Source: Gemmatales bacterium (GTDB taxonomy: Bacteria > Planctomycetota > Planctomycetia > Gemmatales > HRBIN36). From it: a DNA stretch of 64,000 nucleotides. Positions 27,749-37,256 of the stretch are shown here, one piece after another. The notes beneath the pieces were generated by a model. It was not told the origin of the DNA, did not search any database, and worked only from the letters and a program-made list of their open reading frames with translations. The stretch spans positions 124,001 to 188,000 of the forward strand of contig JANXCQ010000004.1 of NCBI GenBank assembly GCA_025060195.1. Reading direction: 5' to 3'. Position 1 is the first letter of the stretch, and the number at the start of each line of letters is the position of its first letter. Position numbers and translations under genes: made by a program.

Positions 27749-28459
27749 CTAGACCAGGCGCTTGGCCTTGCCTTTGACCGCGGCCTTGAACTCACCTGCC
27801 GCCAGTTTGTCCAAACGAAACACTAACCCCGGAAATACCCCCGGCTCAAACCACTCCTGGCCCGTCTTTTCCTGTTGCACCTGATACTGTCTCTGGGCCG
27901 ACAACTGATACTCGACAATGCGCCAAGGGCTGCTGGGACCGCCGGTAATCTCCCAATACCACGGCACGCCGAAACGGGCATAGTGTTCATGTTTCTTCAG
28001 CACCACCGAGGGCCTGTCGCTGGGGGAAAGGATTTCCACACACAAATCCGGCGGACCGTAAATGCGATGGTTGCGGTTACGCTTCATGTGCTGCTTAGCT
28101 AAGTAGACAATATCGGGCCGGTAAACGATTGCAGGGTTTTCACACAAGATCACATCGAGGTCCTGCCAGACCCGACCCAGAGCATGTGCTAGAGTCCAGC
28201 GATCAAGTAAACTGTGTAGGCGCGAACCGATATCTTGATGCCAATCCGCATGCGACGGACTCATGTAAAGCACTCCGTCGATCAGTTCCATGAAGCGGTC
28301 GTCTTCCGGCCAAGCCAGATACTTCGCCAACGTCAACCGCTGCCCATCGTGCAAATCGGCCAACTCCGTCGCAGCGTGTGCCTTCCCCTGCGATGCTTGG
28401 CCCGGACGCACCCGTGCCACTGACCCTGGCCGCTGTCTCCCTGCCGACAATCGCTTCAT
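27749..28459 (-). CDS. Uma2 family endonuclease (DUF820), copy 1
   Basis: Uma2 proteins carry a PD-(D/E)XK-type nuclease fold; their biological role is poorly known, and they are abundant in cyanobacteria and planctomycetes. Visible family motifs are FMELIDGVLYMSPS at about residue 78, YRPDIVYL near 130 and LCVEILSPSDR with KKHEHYARFGVPWYWEI near 155-180. The first 30 residues are Arg/Gly-rich and probably disordered. AGAAGGGGG lies before the ATG. Its 3' part is nearly identical to the next gene upstream. Confidence 0.85.
   Translation of the reverse strand: MKRLSAGRQRPGSVARVRPGQASQGKAHAATELADLHDGQRLTLAKYLAWPEDDRFMELIDGVLYMSPSHADWHQDIGSRLHSLLDRWTLAHALGRVWQDLDVILCENPAIVYRPDIVYLAKQHMKRNRNHRIYGPPDLCVEILSPSDRPSVVLKKHEHYARFGVPWYWEITGGPSSPWRIVEYQLSAQRQYQVQQEKTGQEWFEPGVFPGLVFRLDKLAAGEFKAAVKGKAKRLV
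27759..28050 (-). repeat. 292-bp direct repeat, copy A (3' part of Uma2 gene 1)
   Basis: This block matches 28527-28818 base for base with only a few differences, at an offset of 768 bases. It encodes the C-terminal third of the Uma2 protein. The flanking 5' halves of the genes are more diverged, apart from a second conserved block at 28258-28345. Confidence 0.85.
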
Positions 28460-28516
28460 CCCCCTTCTCCCTCACATCACCCACTGCCATGGTGGCATGA
28501 GCCTCATCCGTCGCCC

Positions 28517-29227
28517 TCACACTAATCGCTTGGCCTTGCCTTTGACCGCGGCCTTGAACTCACCTGCCGCCAGTTTGTCCAAACGAAACACTAACCCCGG
28601 AAATATCCCCGGCTCAAACCACTCCTGGCCCGTCTTCTCCTGTTGCACCCGATACTGTCTCCGTGCCGACAACTGATATTCAACAATGCGCCAGGGGCCG
28701 CTGGGACCGCCGGTAATCTCCCAATACCACGGCACGCCGAAACGGGCATAGTGTTCATGTTTCTTCAGCACCACCGAGGGCCTGTCGCTGGGGGAAAGGA
28801 TTTCCACACACAAATCCGCTGGGCCGTATATACGATAATCACGGTGCCGCTCAGCATGCTGCTGGGCCAAGAAGACAATGTCGGGACGGTAAACAACGGG
28901 AGGCTCTTCGGCTAAGACCATGTCCACGTCAAACCATACCCAGCCCAGGACATGATATGAGACCCAACGGTCTAACAAAGTGAATAGCCGCCCCTCGAAA
29001 GACTGATGCCAGCTAGCAGGTGCGGGACTCATGTAAAGCACTCCGTCGATCAGTTCCATGAAGCGGTCGTCTTCCGGCCCAGCCAGATACTCCGCCAACG
29101 TCAACCGCTGCCCGTCCCGTAAATCTGCTGGATTTGAAAGGGTAGACGTATTCTTCAGTCGTGCTCTGCTATCACGCACACGCCCCACCAGTCGTAAGCG
29201 TTGCTGGCTTTTGGATGTCTTGGTCAT
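28517..29227 (-). CDS. Uma2 family endonuclease (DUF820), copy 2
   Basis: A tandem paralogue of the neighbouring Uma2 gene in the same direction. It shows FMELIDGVLYMSPAPASWHQ, YRPDIVFLAQQH and LCVEILSPSDR. The start MTKTSKSQQ has AGGAGAAGCGGAC ahead of it; an ATG-like start 20 codons earlier lacks a site. The N-terminal regions of the two copies differ while the C-terminal 100 residues are almost the same, which suggests a recent duplication or gene conversion. Target and partner are unknown. Confidence 0.85.
   Translation of the reverse strand: MTKTSKSQQRLRLVGRVRDSRARLKNTSTLSNPADLRDGQRLTLAEYLAGPEDDRFMELIDGVLYMSPAPASWHQSFEGRLFTLLDRWVSYHVLGWVWFDVDMVLAEEPPVVYRPDIVFLAQQHAERHRDYRIYGPADLCVEILSPSDRPSVVLKKHEHYARFGVPWYWEITGGPSGPWRIVEYQLSARRQYRVQQEKTGQEWFEPGIFPGLVFRLDKLAAGEFKAAVKGKAKRLV
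28527..28818 (-). repeat. 292-bp direct repeat, copy B (3' part of Uma2 gene 2)
   Basis: Partner of the block at 27759-28050. The differences are mostly silent, so the protein ends are nearly the same. Recombination between the two would delete one gene and leave a hybrid. Confidence 0.85.
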
Positions 29228-29519
29228 GTCCGCTTCTCCTGCGTGCTCAGCCCGGCTCGCCGCTTTGTCGGTAAATGGAACAATCACTGTTCCGCTCGGT
29301 ATGCTATACCGCTAAGTAGAAAATGTCGAAACGGTAAGGAACTGCTGTAGTTGCTTGCGACATCGTGTCCCCTTTTGCTAAAGCAAGCGGGGGGATCCTA
29401 ACGCGAGTTTTGTTGGCAAGTGGGGAGGGCTGATTCAATGGATAAGAAATTCTTTGACTTAAACTGACAGCCACTTTTGCAGCAGAACAAGTGGCCCCTC
29501 ATCGAGAGCCCGACGCGGG

Positions 29520-30926
29520 CTAGTAGGGAGAAGGAGAGGCCCAAGGCTGGCTTTGCAAGTGTTGGCGCCAGTATGCGATTTGTTTTTCAACCTCTACACG
29601 CGCAGTGGAGCCAGCGCTTTGAAAGGCCGCTATGGCTGCCTCAATCCCTAAGACCTCGTATACGCTGGCGCCTAAACCCGGCACAAGCGCATCGTACACC
29701 TCTGGTGGCAAATCTTGAAGTCGGCAATGACGCCGTTCACACTCCTGGACTAATTGGCCCACTTTCTCATGGGCAGTCCGCATGGGTATACCCAGGCGCA
29801 CTAGGTATTCCATCAACGTGGTCGCATCTAAGAATCCATAGTCCAAGGTCGCGGCAATGTTCTGCCGACGCAAACGGCTCGCCCGCACCAATGGAATCGC
29901 CACGGTCAGACACCGCATGATGGTATCGCTGGCATCGAAAACTGCTAACTTATCCTCCTGCAAATCACGATTGTACGACAGAGGCAGTCCTTTCAATAAC
30001 GTCAGCAATTGCGTGAGCCTGGCCATGACCCGTCCTGCCTGTCCTCGGATTAGCTCTAATACATCGGGATTTTTCTTGTGCGGCATGATGCTCGAGCCCG
30101 TGCAGAATCGGTCAGGTAGGTCGAGGAAGCCAAACTCCGTGGTGGCCCAGAGAATCCATTCCTCGGCCCAGCTACTCAAGTGTACCGCTAATAATGCAAG
30201 TGCACTGACAAACTCCACGGCAAAATCGCGATCACTCACCGCATCTAAGCTGTTACGGCAAAGGGTGGCGAACCCCAGTTCCTGACGCACAAACTCCCGA
30301 TCAATCGGTAATGACGTGCCCGCTAGGGCAGCCGCGCCTAGGGGCGAGACGTTCACCCGTTTGCGGCAATCCGCGAGTCGGTCGCGATCCCGCTGCCATT
30401 TTTCGAGCCAGGCGCAATAGTAATGTCCTGCCAAGATGGGTTGGGCACGTTGCAGGTGCGTATAGCCGGGAAGGATTACGTCTAATTCGGCCTCGGCCCG
30501 TTCCAGAAAGGCTCGTTGCCAATCGGCTAACAAAGCATCCAAATGGTCAATGGCTTCCCGAATCCATAATCGCAGGTCAGTAACCACTTGGTCGTTGCGG
30601 CTCCGCCCCATGTGAAGTTTCCGCCCTACCTCTCCAACGCGTTCGATGAGGGCGCGCTCGATGTGCGTGTGGATATCTTCCAACTCTTGACGCCAAACGA
30701 TCCGACCAGCTTCAATATCATTCTTAATCGTTTGTAAGGCCTCCACAATTTGTTCTCCTTCCTCCGGAGTCAACAAACCGACCTTAACTAACATTCGCGC
30801 ATGGGCTTGACTGACTCGGATGTCCTGGGAGTAGAGCCGCGCATCAAAACTCACCGATTCGGTGAAACTTTCTACTATGTTTTCCGTCGCTTCTCGAAAT
30901 CTGCCTCCCCATGTTTTCTCGTTCAC
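29520..30926 (-). CDS. argH: argininosuccinate lyase
   Basis: ArgH splits argininosuccinate to arginine and fumarate, the last step of arginine synthesis. The superfamily signature GSSIMPHKKNPD is at about residue 280, and the N-terminal KTWGGRF is typical. I take the GTG of VNEKTWGGRF as the start because it matches the usual family N-terminus; upstream ATGs would add 10 residues and run into the Uma2 relic. The product is 468 residues. Confidence 0.93.
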   Translation of the reverse strand: MNEKTWGGRFREATENIVESFTESVSFDARLYSQDIRVSQAHARMLVKVGLLTPEEGEQIVEALQTIKNDIEAGRIVWRQELEDIHTHIERALIERVGEVGRKLHMGRSRNDQVVTDLRLWIREAIDHLDALLADWQRAFLERAEAELDVILPGYTHLQRAQPILAGHYYCAWLEKWQRDRDRLADCRKRVNVSPLGAAALAGTSLPIDREFVRQELGFATLCRNSLDAVSDRDFAVEFVSALALLAVHLSSWAEEWILWATTEFGFLDLPDRFCTGSSIMPHKKNPDVLELIRGQAGRVMARLTQLLTLLKGLPLSYNRDLQEDKLAVFDASDTIMRCLTVAIPLVRASRLRRQNIAATLDYGFLDATTLMEYLVRLGIPMRTAHEKVGQLVQECERRHCRLQDLPPEVYDALVPGLGASVYEVLGIEAAIAAFQSAGSTARVEVEKQIAYWRQHLQSQPWASPSPY

Positions 30927-30952
30927 GTCAGCACCTACCCTATGGAATCCCA

Positions 30953-31057
30953 TCACTCTAAGTCCTTGGCGGCTTTCCTTGAGAGGTCGGCCTTAAAGTT
31001 GCCTTCCCCTAATTTATCTATGTCAAATGCTAACGCAAGAAAGTACCTGGGCTCCCA
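30953..31057 (-). pseudogene. relic of a third Uma2 gene (C-terminal end only)
   Basis: Read leftward, 34 codons and a stop encode WEPRYFLALAFDIDKLGEG then NFKADLSRKAAKDLE. This resembles the C-terminus of the intact Uma2 copies (WFEPGVFPGLVFRLDKLAAG, EFKAAVKGKAKRL). Upstream sequence in this frame has no clear remaining homology. It lies immediately upstream of argH. Confidence 0.6.
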
Positions 31058-31523
31058 ACAATTCGAGGGCTATTTTTCCCGTTTCGCTTGATGGTGGTCG
31101 TTCGTTAAACAGTTCACACACGTTGGTCCGCTACAACCACCCGCGATTTTCCAGGCCCAAAAGATGCCACCTTAGCGCTGCCGATCTTTTCGAGCTTTGG
31201 CCATAAAAACTAATCAGGTCTGAGAACTATCGCGGGTACTACCTGGAAAACCACAGCAACATCTCTGGAAATAGCTTCAAAATTCCGTGTCGAAGATATC
31301 CCCTTAATTGTCGAAGGCATTCCGATTAAGACCTTTAGATCTAAATATTCTACTTCGCTGGGATGTCCTCTTTCGCTCTCGCGTGTGCATGGCCTTGGGC
31401 TGAGCTATAAGTCATGGATTCAGCTGGTAAGCAGCCCAGCAGTAATTTATTGCCTACTTCGAATTGAAAACCATGACAGACACACGGCTTGCCTGATATC
31501 TCATCAAGTTATCATGAAGTTAC
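31058..31523. other. intergenic, possibly the eroded body of the Uma2 relic
   Basis: About 470 bases without an acceptable reading frame, AT-richer than the surroundings. It sits where the 5' portion of the Uma2 relic should be, but I could not recognise Uma2 motifs in it. Confidence 0.4.
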
Positions 31524-33284
31524 TTAGGCAAGCCCCAGTTCCTTGAGTTGCTTGATATCTACAGGAGCAGGGGCGCCAGTCATCAGATCTTGGGCCCGTT
31601 GAGTCTTGGGGAAAGCAATACAATCGCGAATACTGTGAAGCCCCGCTAAGAGCATAACCAGCCGGTCGAGACCAAGGGCAATGCCCCCGTGGGGCGGCGC
31701 TCCAAAACGTAAAGCATCTAATAAAAAGCCAAAGCGCTTTTGGGCTTGTTCTTCATTCAGGCCAATCATGCTAAATACTCGTTGCTGCACATCAGGCCGA
31801 TGAATACGGATACTGCCTCCGCCTAGCTCGTACCCATTGACTATTAGGTCATAGGCCTTAGCCCGTACTGACCCAGGTTCGCTTTCTAAACGCGGCAGAT
31901 CCTCTTCCTTGGGACTTGTGAACGGATGATGATTAGCCACCCAGCGATTTTCTTCCTTGTCCCAAACTAGGAGGGGGAAATCTATGACCCAGGCCAAGGC
32001 AAACTGTCCGGGCTGGATTAGTCCTAACTCGGCAGCTAAGTGATTCCTCAGCGCCGCCAAAGTATCGCAGACTATTTCCTCAGAGTCGGCTACAAAAAAT
32101 AATACATCACCAGGACTGGCCCGGAAGCGCTCCCGCAAAGCCTGTTGCACCGACCCGGGGAAAAACTTCTCGATCGGGGAACTTAGTTTCTCAGTCTCGA
32201 CACGCAACCAGGCCAAGCCTTTCGCGCCGTAGCGCTTAGCGAATTCCTCTAATTCTTCCAGACGTTTACGTGAATATCTCTCTGCCGCTTGCGGTGCACA
32301 GAGGCCCCGGACTATATCTCCTTGCTCCAGCGCCTGACGAAAAACACGAAATTCCGTCTGTAATACTAAGTCCGTGACATCTTGGATTTCCATGCCAAAG
32401 CGCAAATCAGGTTTATCGCAGCCATATTTGCGCATCACCTCGGGATACGATAGTCGAGGTAAAGGCAGGTTAATCTGATAACCTAGCAATTCGCCAAATA
32501 CTCGTGCTAAGAATCCTTCGACCACCTCGATGACATCGTTCATATCCACGAACGACATTTCTAAGTCGAGTTGTGTAAATTCGGGTTGACGGTCGGCTCG
32601 GAGATCCTCGTCGCGTAAGCAACGGGCGATTTGGTAATAACGGTCGAGACCTGCTACCATAAGTATCTGTTTGTACAGTTGAGGTGATTGTGGTAAAGCA
32701 TACCAGCAGCCGTGATGGAGCCGACTGGGCACCAAGTAATCCCGGGCGCCTTCCGGAGTGCTGCGCCCTAGCATGGGGGTTTCGACTTCGATGAAACCGA
32801 GTTCATCAAAGTAGCGGTGCACAATTTTGTTGAGGCGGTGCCGCAGCAAAAGGACTTGTTGCATCAAAGGTCGGCGCAAATCAAGGTAGCGAAACCGCAA
32901 CCGCACTTCTTCGTTCACTGGTTCATCGCTGGCGATCTCAAAGGGCGGCGTGTCCGCACGATTAAGCACCTCGAGGTGCTTAGCACGCACCTCAATCTCG
33001 CCTGTGGCTAATTTCGGGTTGCGCGTCCCTTCGGGACGCTTAGAAACCAGGCCGGTTACGGACACAACCCATTCGCTGCGTAGCTCACGAGCCAGTGCGT
33101 GCATTTCTCGCCCCGCTGCGGGATCAAACACGATCTGAGTGATGCCGTAACGATCTCGTAAATCAATGAATACTAGTCCGCCATGGTCCCGGTAGGCATG
33201 CACCCAACCGCATAAAGTGACCGTCTTTCCGGCATCACTAGCCCGCAGCTCGCCACAGGTATGTGTTCGTTTCCACTGACCCAT
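31524..33284 (-). CDS. aspS: aspartate--tRNA ligase, bacterial type
   Basis: AspRS charges tRNA(Asp), and in many bacteria with GatCAB also tRNA(Asn). The OB-fold N-terminus (TVTLCGWVHAYRDHGGLVFI), class II motif 2 (YQIARCLRDEDLRADRQPEF), the bacterial insertion domain and motif 3 (GIALGLDRLVMLLAG) are all present. The start MGQWKRTHTCGE follows TAGGAG; 24 upstream codons in frame are not needed. It has 586 residues. gatC and gatA occur in this window, so a non-discriminating role is possible but not shown. Confidence 0.94.
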   Translation of the reverse strand: MGQWKRTHTCGELRASDAGKTVTLCGWVHAYRDHGGLVFIDLRDRYGITQIVFDPAAGREMHALARELRSEWVVSVTGLVSKRPEGTRNPKLATGEIEVRAKHLEVLNRADTPPFEIASDEPVNEEVRLRFRYLDLRRPLMQQVLLLRHRLNKIVHRYFDELGFIEVETPMLGRSTPEGARDYLVPSRLHHGCWYALPQSPQLYKQILMVAGLDRYYQIARCLRDEDLRADRQPEFTQLDLEMSFVDMNDVIEVVEGFLARVFGELLGYQINLPLPRLSYPEVMRKYGCDKPDLRFGMEIQDVTDLVLQTEFRVFRQALEQGDIVRGLCAPQAAERYSRKRLEELEEFAKRYGAKGLAWLRVETEKLSSPIEKFFPGSVQQALRERFRASPGDVLFFVADSEEIVCDTLAALRNHLAAELGLIQPGQFALAWVIDFPLLVWDKEENRWVANHHPFTSPKEEDLPRLESEPGSVRAKAYDLIVNGYELGGGSIRIHRPDVQQRVFSMIGLNEEQAQKRFGFLLDALRFGAPPHGGIALGLDRLVMLLAGLHSIRDCIAFPKTQRAQDLMTGAPAPVDIKQLKELGLA

Positions 33285-33570
33285 GATTAGAGTACTCCTA
33301 CTTTCTCTTGGCTCATGTCTCCTCTTAGATGAGTTGAAACCCATGCTTCGAGACACGTGTCATTCTATGTATGCCGTAAGCCAAATTTTTATATGCAAAC
33401 TATGGTATGCGTTACACTCGCGCATCGGACGCTCTTAGACTCTGGCAAACGATGAGAGGGCCTAAACTACGGGGTTTAGGGCGCTACCACGGACAGCGCT
33501 TGACAAAGTATTAGACAAGGTTTGGGGAAGAAATTTCCATCTCCCAGTTTTGTAACAAATTACCTCAAGC

Positions 33571-34404
33571 CTATTTCTGGGGCGTGGTTTGTGTCTGGAG
33601 ATCGATTGCTTGAAATGGAACTAATAACTTGGCGCTACGATTAGTGCCCGGCTCACTGGCCTGAATCAGAATGAGAAATTTACCAGGCATCTGGACGGGG
33701 AGATCAAAGCGCAAGTCCAGCGATTCTAAGTCGCCAGGAATCTTGCGAAATTGTCCTGTGACAGGGAATCCACCTGGTATGGGCTTACCTTGTTCGTCTA
33801 ATACACGCATCTCCACTTCCAAGTTCCACAACTGATCCGGCTTATCCTTTTTTCCCCGCACCACCACCGCTGTGACATGCACGATTTGCCCTACGATCCC
33901 CACTGCGGGGCACGGCAACTGCAATTGCGGCGTATAGATACTATAAAGTTGAAACTGCACAATCCCGAACTCTTGAGCGACTACCTGAAACGTCAGGCTC
34001 TGGCTGGCGCGATTCTCTTTCGGATTCTGAACATCCTCGACCGAGACCTGGAGGCGATAATTGCCGGGAGTCGCATCCTCAGGCAGGGCGAGGTGAAGGG
34101 CTTGACGAACTTTTGGATTACCCATAACCCGCACTTGAACAATTTCCGGTAACTTTTGGCGAAACAGGACCTTATTCTCTGGCCCTATCAATTCGAGATG
34201 CAAGACGTAACGAAGTCGTCCGGCCTCGTCATGGCGTAAGCCGCTGATATCGAACTGAAAAAACAGCGTGTCGCCTGCGAGGTAACGGAAATCCGTGCGA
34301 GGCGGCCCAAGTTGACCATAAGTGGCGGTGATGGGTGATACGGATAGTTCGCCTGCTTGGGCTACCGTCAGGCTTGTAAGTAGCAATACTGTTTGCCAGA
34401 GCAC
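33571..34404 (-). CDS. exported beta-rich protein, unknown function
   Basis: The 277-residue protein starts with a short signal peptide (MLWQTVLLLTSLTVAQAG). The rest reads as successive beta-sandwich segments (GDTLFFQFDISGLRHDEAGR, GNYRLQVSVEDVQNP, PGKFLILIQASEPGTN), as in Ig-like or CARDB-type domains. I recognise no catalytic motif. It lies just upstream in coordinates of the kinase gene and in the same direction, 22 bases apart, so it may be the last gene of the triad operon. Confidence 0.65.
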   Translation of the reverse strand: MLWQTVLLLTSLTVAQAGELSVSPITATYGQLGPPRTDFRYLAGDTLFFQFDISGLRHDEAGRLRYVLHLELIGPENKVLFRQKLPEIVQVRVMGNPKVRQALHLALPEDATPGNYRLQVSVEDVQNPKENRASQSLTFQVVAQEFGIVQFQLYSIYTPQLQLPCPAVGIVGQIVHVTAVVVRGKKDKPDQLWNLEVEMRVLDEQGKPIPGGFPVTGQFRKIPGDLESLDLRFDLPVQMPGKFLILIQASEPGTNRSAKLLVPFQAIDLQTQTTPQK

Positions 34405-34426
34405 AGGAAATGTCTCCTTGGTTGTA

Positions 34427-36013
34427 TTACAGGAGCCCCAACCACCTCAAAATCCCGCAAATTATAACAACGATTCCCGCAATGAACTCTCCCAAGCATC
34501 CCAATCCCTCATTTCCCTGCTGCTGTGTAGCCACCGGGGCAGAGGCAGATTGCGTAGGAGCCGAAATGGGTAGCGTATGAGATGTTTTCGAGGACTGAGC
34601 TACACTCTGAGATGATGTTGAGGCAGGTTGCTTAGGAGCCGACGTGGGCGTGTGAGATGTTTTCGGTGCCTGAGCTACATTCTGAGTTGATGGCAGGGGA
34701 GGTTGCGTAGGAGCCGACGTAGGAGATGGGCTTACTGCGGACATGGCTGGATTCGCAGGGGCGATGGTTGAGGATGCGCTGACATTGGGATTACTCACGG
34801 TGTTGGCAGATTGGTGACTGTTGGAGTGAGGCTTCTTAGCAAAGGTGATTGGGTAAGTAACGTATTTGGAACGGCCGGCTTCTTGCTCGGAAGTCGAGCC
34901 GTCGCTCTCTTGACCAATTTGAGTAATTATCCAGGTTCCTCCCTCGGTTAGTGGTAGTGTGCCCGGCACGTTCGGAGGAGAGTTTATCAAAATATTTGAG
35001 GGCAACTCCACGTGGCTGCCATTAATCTGCCGCGCGTTGGTTACATTCCAAGGTTCAGAGCTGAGCGGTGTCGGTTCGAGGATTTCGCTGGCAGATGGCA
35101 ATTCTTCAGGACATTTCTGACAGCATTCGATGAGCTTCTCAGTCAAGATCCTTATTTGATCGTTCTTGATGCGTAACAGGCGCTGCCAGATGGGCGTCTT
35201 TCCAGGCTCCTGAAAATCGTTGCGGTCAAAGATCAACTTATCGTCATGGTGGAAATCCTTCCATAATGACGGGTCTTCACGAAGGGCTAATAATGTCAGG
35301 TAAATCACCAAGGCCGGAAAGGAGTCTACATTGTCGGCATAGTATCCTTCCACCAAGCGGCGAGGATGTTGGTAGTTGGGATGACCGACCTCATTAGGGG
35401 GAATACCCTTGAGGCTGGGAATATAGATGCCGTCGTAATCCACCAGCAAAAGACGTTGGCCTGGATGGTCGACCAGAATATTGCCATGTTGTAAATCGCC
35501 GTGCCCTATGTCTGCTTGGCATAACTTAGTCATCAACTTTTTCCACTGCTCAGCCCATTTTTGGAGCAACTCCAACTTATGCTTGCTGATAGCTTGTGCC
35601 ACGGCCATATCCAAAGTCTGACCCCGCACCCACTGCATCTTCACAATGGGGTACCAGTTGTCTTCCACCAGGATGCCTTCGGAAAGATACTCGAATTCGA
35701 CTAGACCGGGAACCGATCGCGTGCGCAGGTGCTCCGTGAGTTGCTCATAACGATATTGATGCTTATCAACCGGCCGAGTGAAGCAACGCACAGCATAAAT
35801 GATTTGCCGCCTTTTCTTGCTGCAGCGAATACAGAATACCACAGCAAAATTGCCCGATGTGGCAAGCGGTAAACCCCAATTTTCATCGCACTGAGGCTCG
35901 CCACCCCTCAAATGGGGGTCCTTGAAGCATTTCTCGCAGTTCTGCACTGCGTAGACGTAATCCGAGCTACCGGGCCAAGTGCTGGGAATCGGGGCACTCA
36001 GAATAACACTCAT
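34427..36013 (-). CDS. Ser/Thr protein kinase-like protein of a TerY-P type triad, tail-anchored
   Basis: The 528-residue protein shows a kinase fold: IIYAVRCFTRPV in the place of the VAIK strand (Arg instead of Lys), catalytic loop HGDLQHGNILV at about residue 185, and DYDG for DFG soon after (LLLVDYDGIYIP). The segment CFKDPHLRGGEP before the nucleotide lobe is typical of this family as I recall it. A Pro/Thr/Ser/Gln-rich linker follows, with a repeated SAPTQP...TSHT pattern at about residues 420-500, then one C-terminal membrane helix (FIAGIVVIICGILRWLGLL), so the kinase is cytoplasmic and anchored. AGGAGCTACTCGCT sets the start. Neighbours encode PP2C and vWA partners. Confidence 0.8.
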   Translation of the reverse strand: MSVILSAPIPSTWPGSSDYVYAVQNCEKCFKDPHLRGGEPQCDENWGLPLATSGNFAVVFCIRCSKKRRQIIYAVRCFTRPVDKHQYRYEQLTEHLRTRSVPGLVEFEYLSEGILVEDNWYPIVKMQWVRGQTLDMAVAQAISKHKLELLQKWAEQWKKLMTKLCQADIGHGDLQHGNILVDHPGQRLLLVDYDGIYIPSLKGIPPNEVGHPNYQHPRRLVEGYYADNVDSFPALVIYLTLLALREDPSLWKDFHHDDKLIFDRNDFQEPGKTPIWQRLLRIKNDQIRILTEKLIECCQKCPEELPSASEILEPTPLSSEPWNVTNARQINGSHVELPSNILINSPPNVPGTLPLTEGGTWIITQIGQESDGSTSEQEAGRSKYVTYPITFAKKPHSNSHQSANTVSNPNVSASSTIAPANPAMSAVSPSPTSAPTQPPLPSTQNVAQAPKTSHTPTSAPKQPASTSSQSVAQSSKTSHTLPISAPTQSASAPVATQQQGNEGLGCLGEFIAGIVVIICGILRWLGLL

Positions 36014-36249
36014 AGCGAGTAGCTCCTTCTCATATGAGTAACCCTGGTGCCATCCTAAATGACTTACGAGCCGAATGGCACAAATGTGACGCATTTGCGG
36101 CGGAAATCTTCAAACTTATAGTAAACCGGACTTTGAAATCATCGCAGTTTGTCGGGGGTGGCTGAGCTTGGCGACTTACTACAAACACGAATGAAAGTTA
36201 GGTCATCGTTGCGGATTTGCCGGCGCTCCCGTAAGTCGTGGAAAAACTG

Positions 36250-37245
36250 CTACGTGAGCTTTGCGGGCAAATCAGGGCGATTGTTATTTCTATTGCGGCA
36301 CTGTCGGGCAATCCAAGCTGAGAGCGCATCGGTAGCGACCCAGATCTCATCCCCGGCAAGAAATTCTCCTTCAGCCCAATTTACTGCTTCTGGCGTGAGG
36401 TGCTGTGCGTTGTAATCCTCGCACGTGGCGATCAGGTAAGGCGTGTTACCGAACTCGTCTAACTTTAGTTCCGGTATCATGTTGTGGAGGCGATTATTAC
36501 GGAAATGAAACAGACAATTATCCCCGATCGCCAGAACGCAATAAGTCCAGATAACTGGCTGGTTTGAACTACGTCGCGGGCCAGAGGGAAGAAACTCCGC
36601 TACCAATAAAGTAGCATGGGCTCCTTGTTCGAGTTTTTCTACCAAGTACCAGGGAAGGTTGGAGCCATTGTACTGTTGGCGCCATACCTGAGCGAGCTCT
36701 GCCGTCCAGGCTCTTAGCCTGGTGGCAATAAAGCCAAGTTGACGGTGCTGCTCCTTCGAGGCATCGCTGGGGATGGGCATGAGTTTTCGGAACGTACCCT
36801 CGCAGACGGCTTCCTGTGTTAGTAAGCGTGCCCAGGAACCAGAATCGAACGAGTCGCTGGCACCGTCGCTAACTGCCACGCTGAAACCAGCGGGTTCCTG
36901 AAGGCTTCCCAGAGGACGCACTTCGTACGTTTGCGCCTGGGCACATACAAGCAGTTGGCCGTCGAAAAACGCCCAGGCGTCGTCGCAGGAGTTCAACGGC
37001 TCACCCAGCTTAGGCAGGCTAATGATTTCCAGGTAAAGCGCTGCTGAGGTTGGCTCTGGCAACGGCCTCGGCTTTACCTCGTGCGATGCCATTAAGGGCC
37101 ATGGTTTTTTGGTTACTGGCTTGGTATCACGCGACTTTTGTTTGCATTGGAGCATCAGGAAATATTCCGCGAAAATTGGCACATTGGGCCACTGACAAAA
37201 GCGCCAGCCGCGCAACCAGTTCAGAAACTTGCAACCTAGCGTCAT
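36250..37245 (-). CDS. PP2C-like protein phosphatase of the triad
   Basis: The 331-residue protein has PP2C metal-site motifs: FSVAVSDGASDSF, CVLAIGDNCLFHF and DEIWVATDALSAWI. It should dephosphorylate Ser/Thr residues, presumably on targets of the adjacent kinase. It begins 11 bases after the vWA gene stop. The first 70 residues are poorly conserved and the true start may be later (for example near MASHEVKPRP). It ends about 237 bases before the kinase start. Confidence 0.75.
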   Translation of the reverse strand: MTLGCKFLNWLRGWRFCQWPNVPIFAEYFLMLQCKQKSRDTKPVTKKPWPLMASHEVKPRPLPEPTSAALYLEIISLPKLGEPLNSCDDAWAFFDGQLLVCAQAQTYEVRPLGSLQEPAGFSVAVSDGASDSFDSGSWARLLTQEAVCEGTFRKLMPIPSDASKEQHRQLGFIATRLRAWTAELAQVWRQQYNGSNLPWYLVEKLEQGAHATLLVAEFLPSGPRRSSNQPVIWTYCVLAIGDNCLFHFRNNRLHNMIPELKLDEFGNTPYLIATCEDYNAQHLTPEAVNWAEGEFLAGDEIWVATDALSAWIARQCRNRNNNRPDLPAKLT

Positions 37246-37256
37246 GGTTGAGGAAA

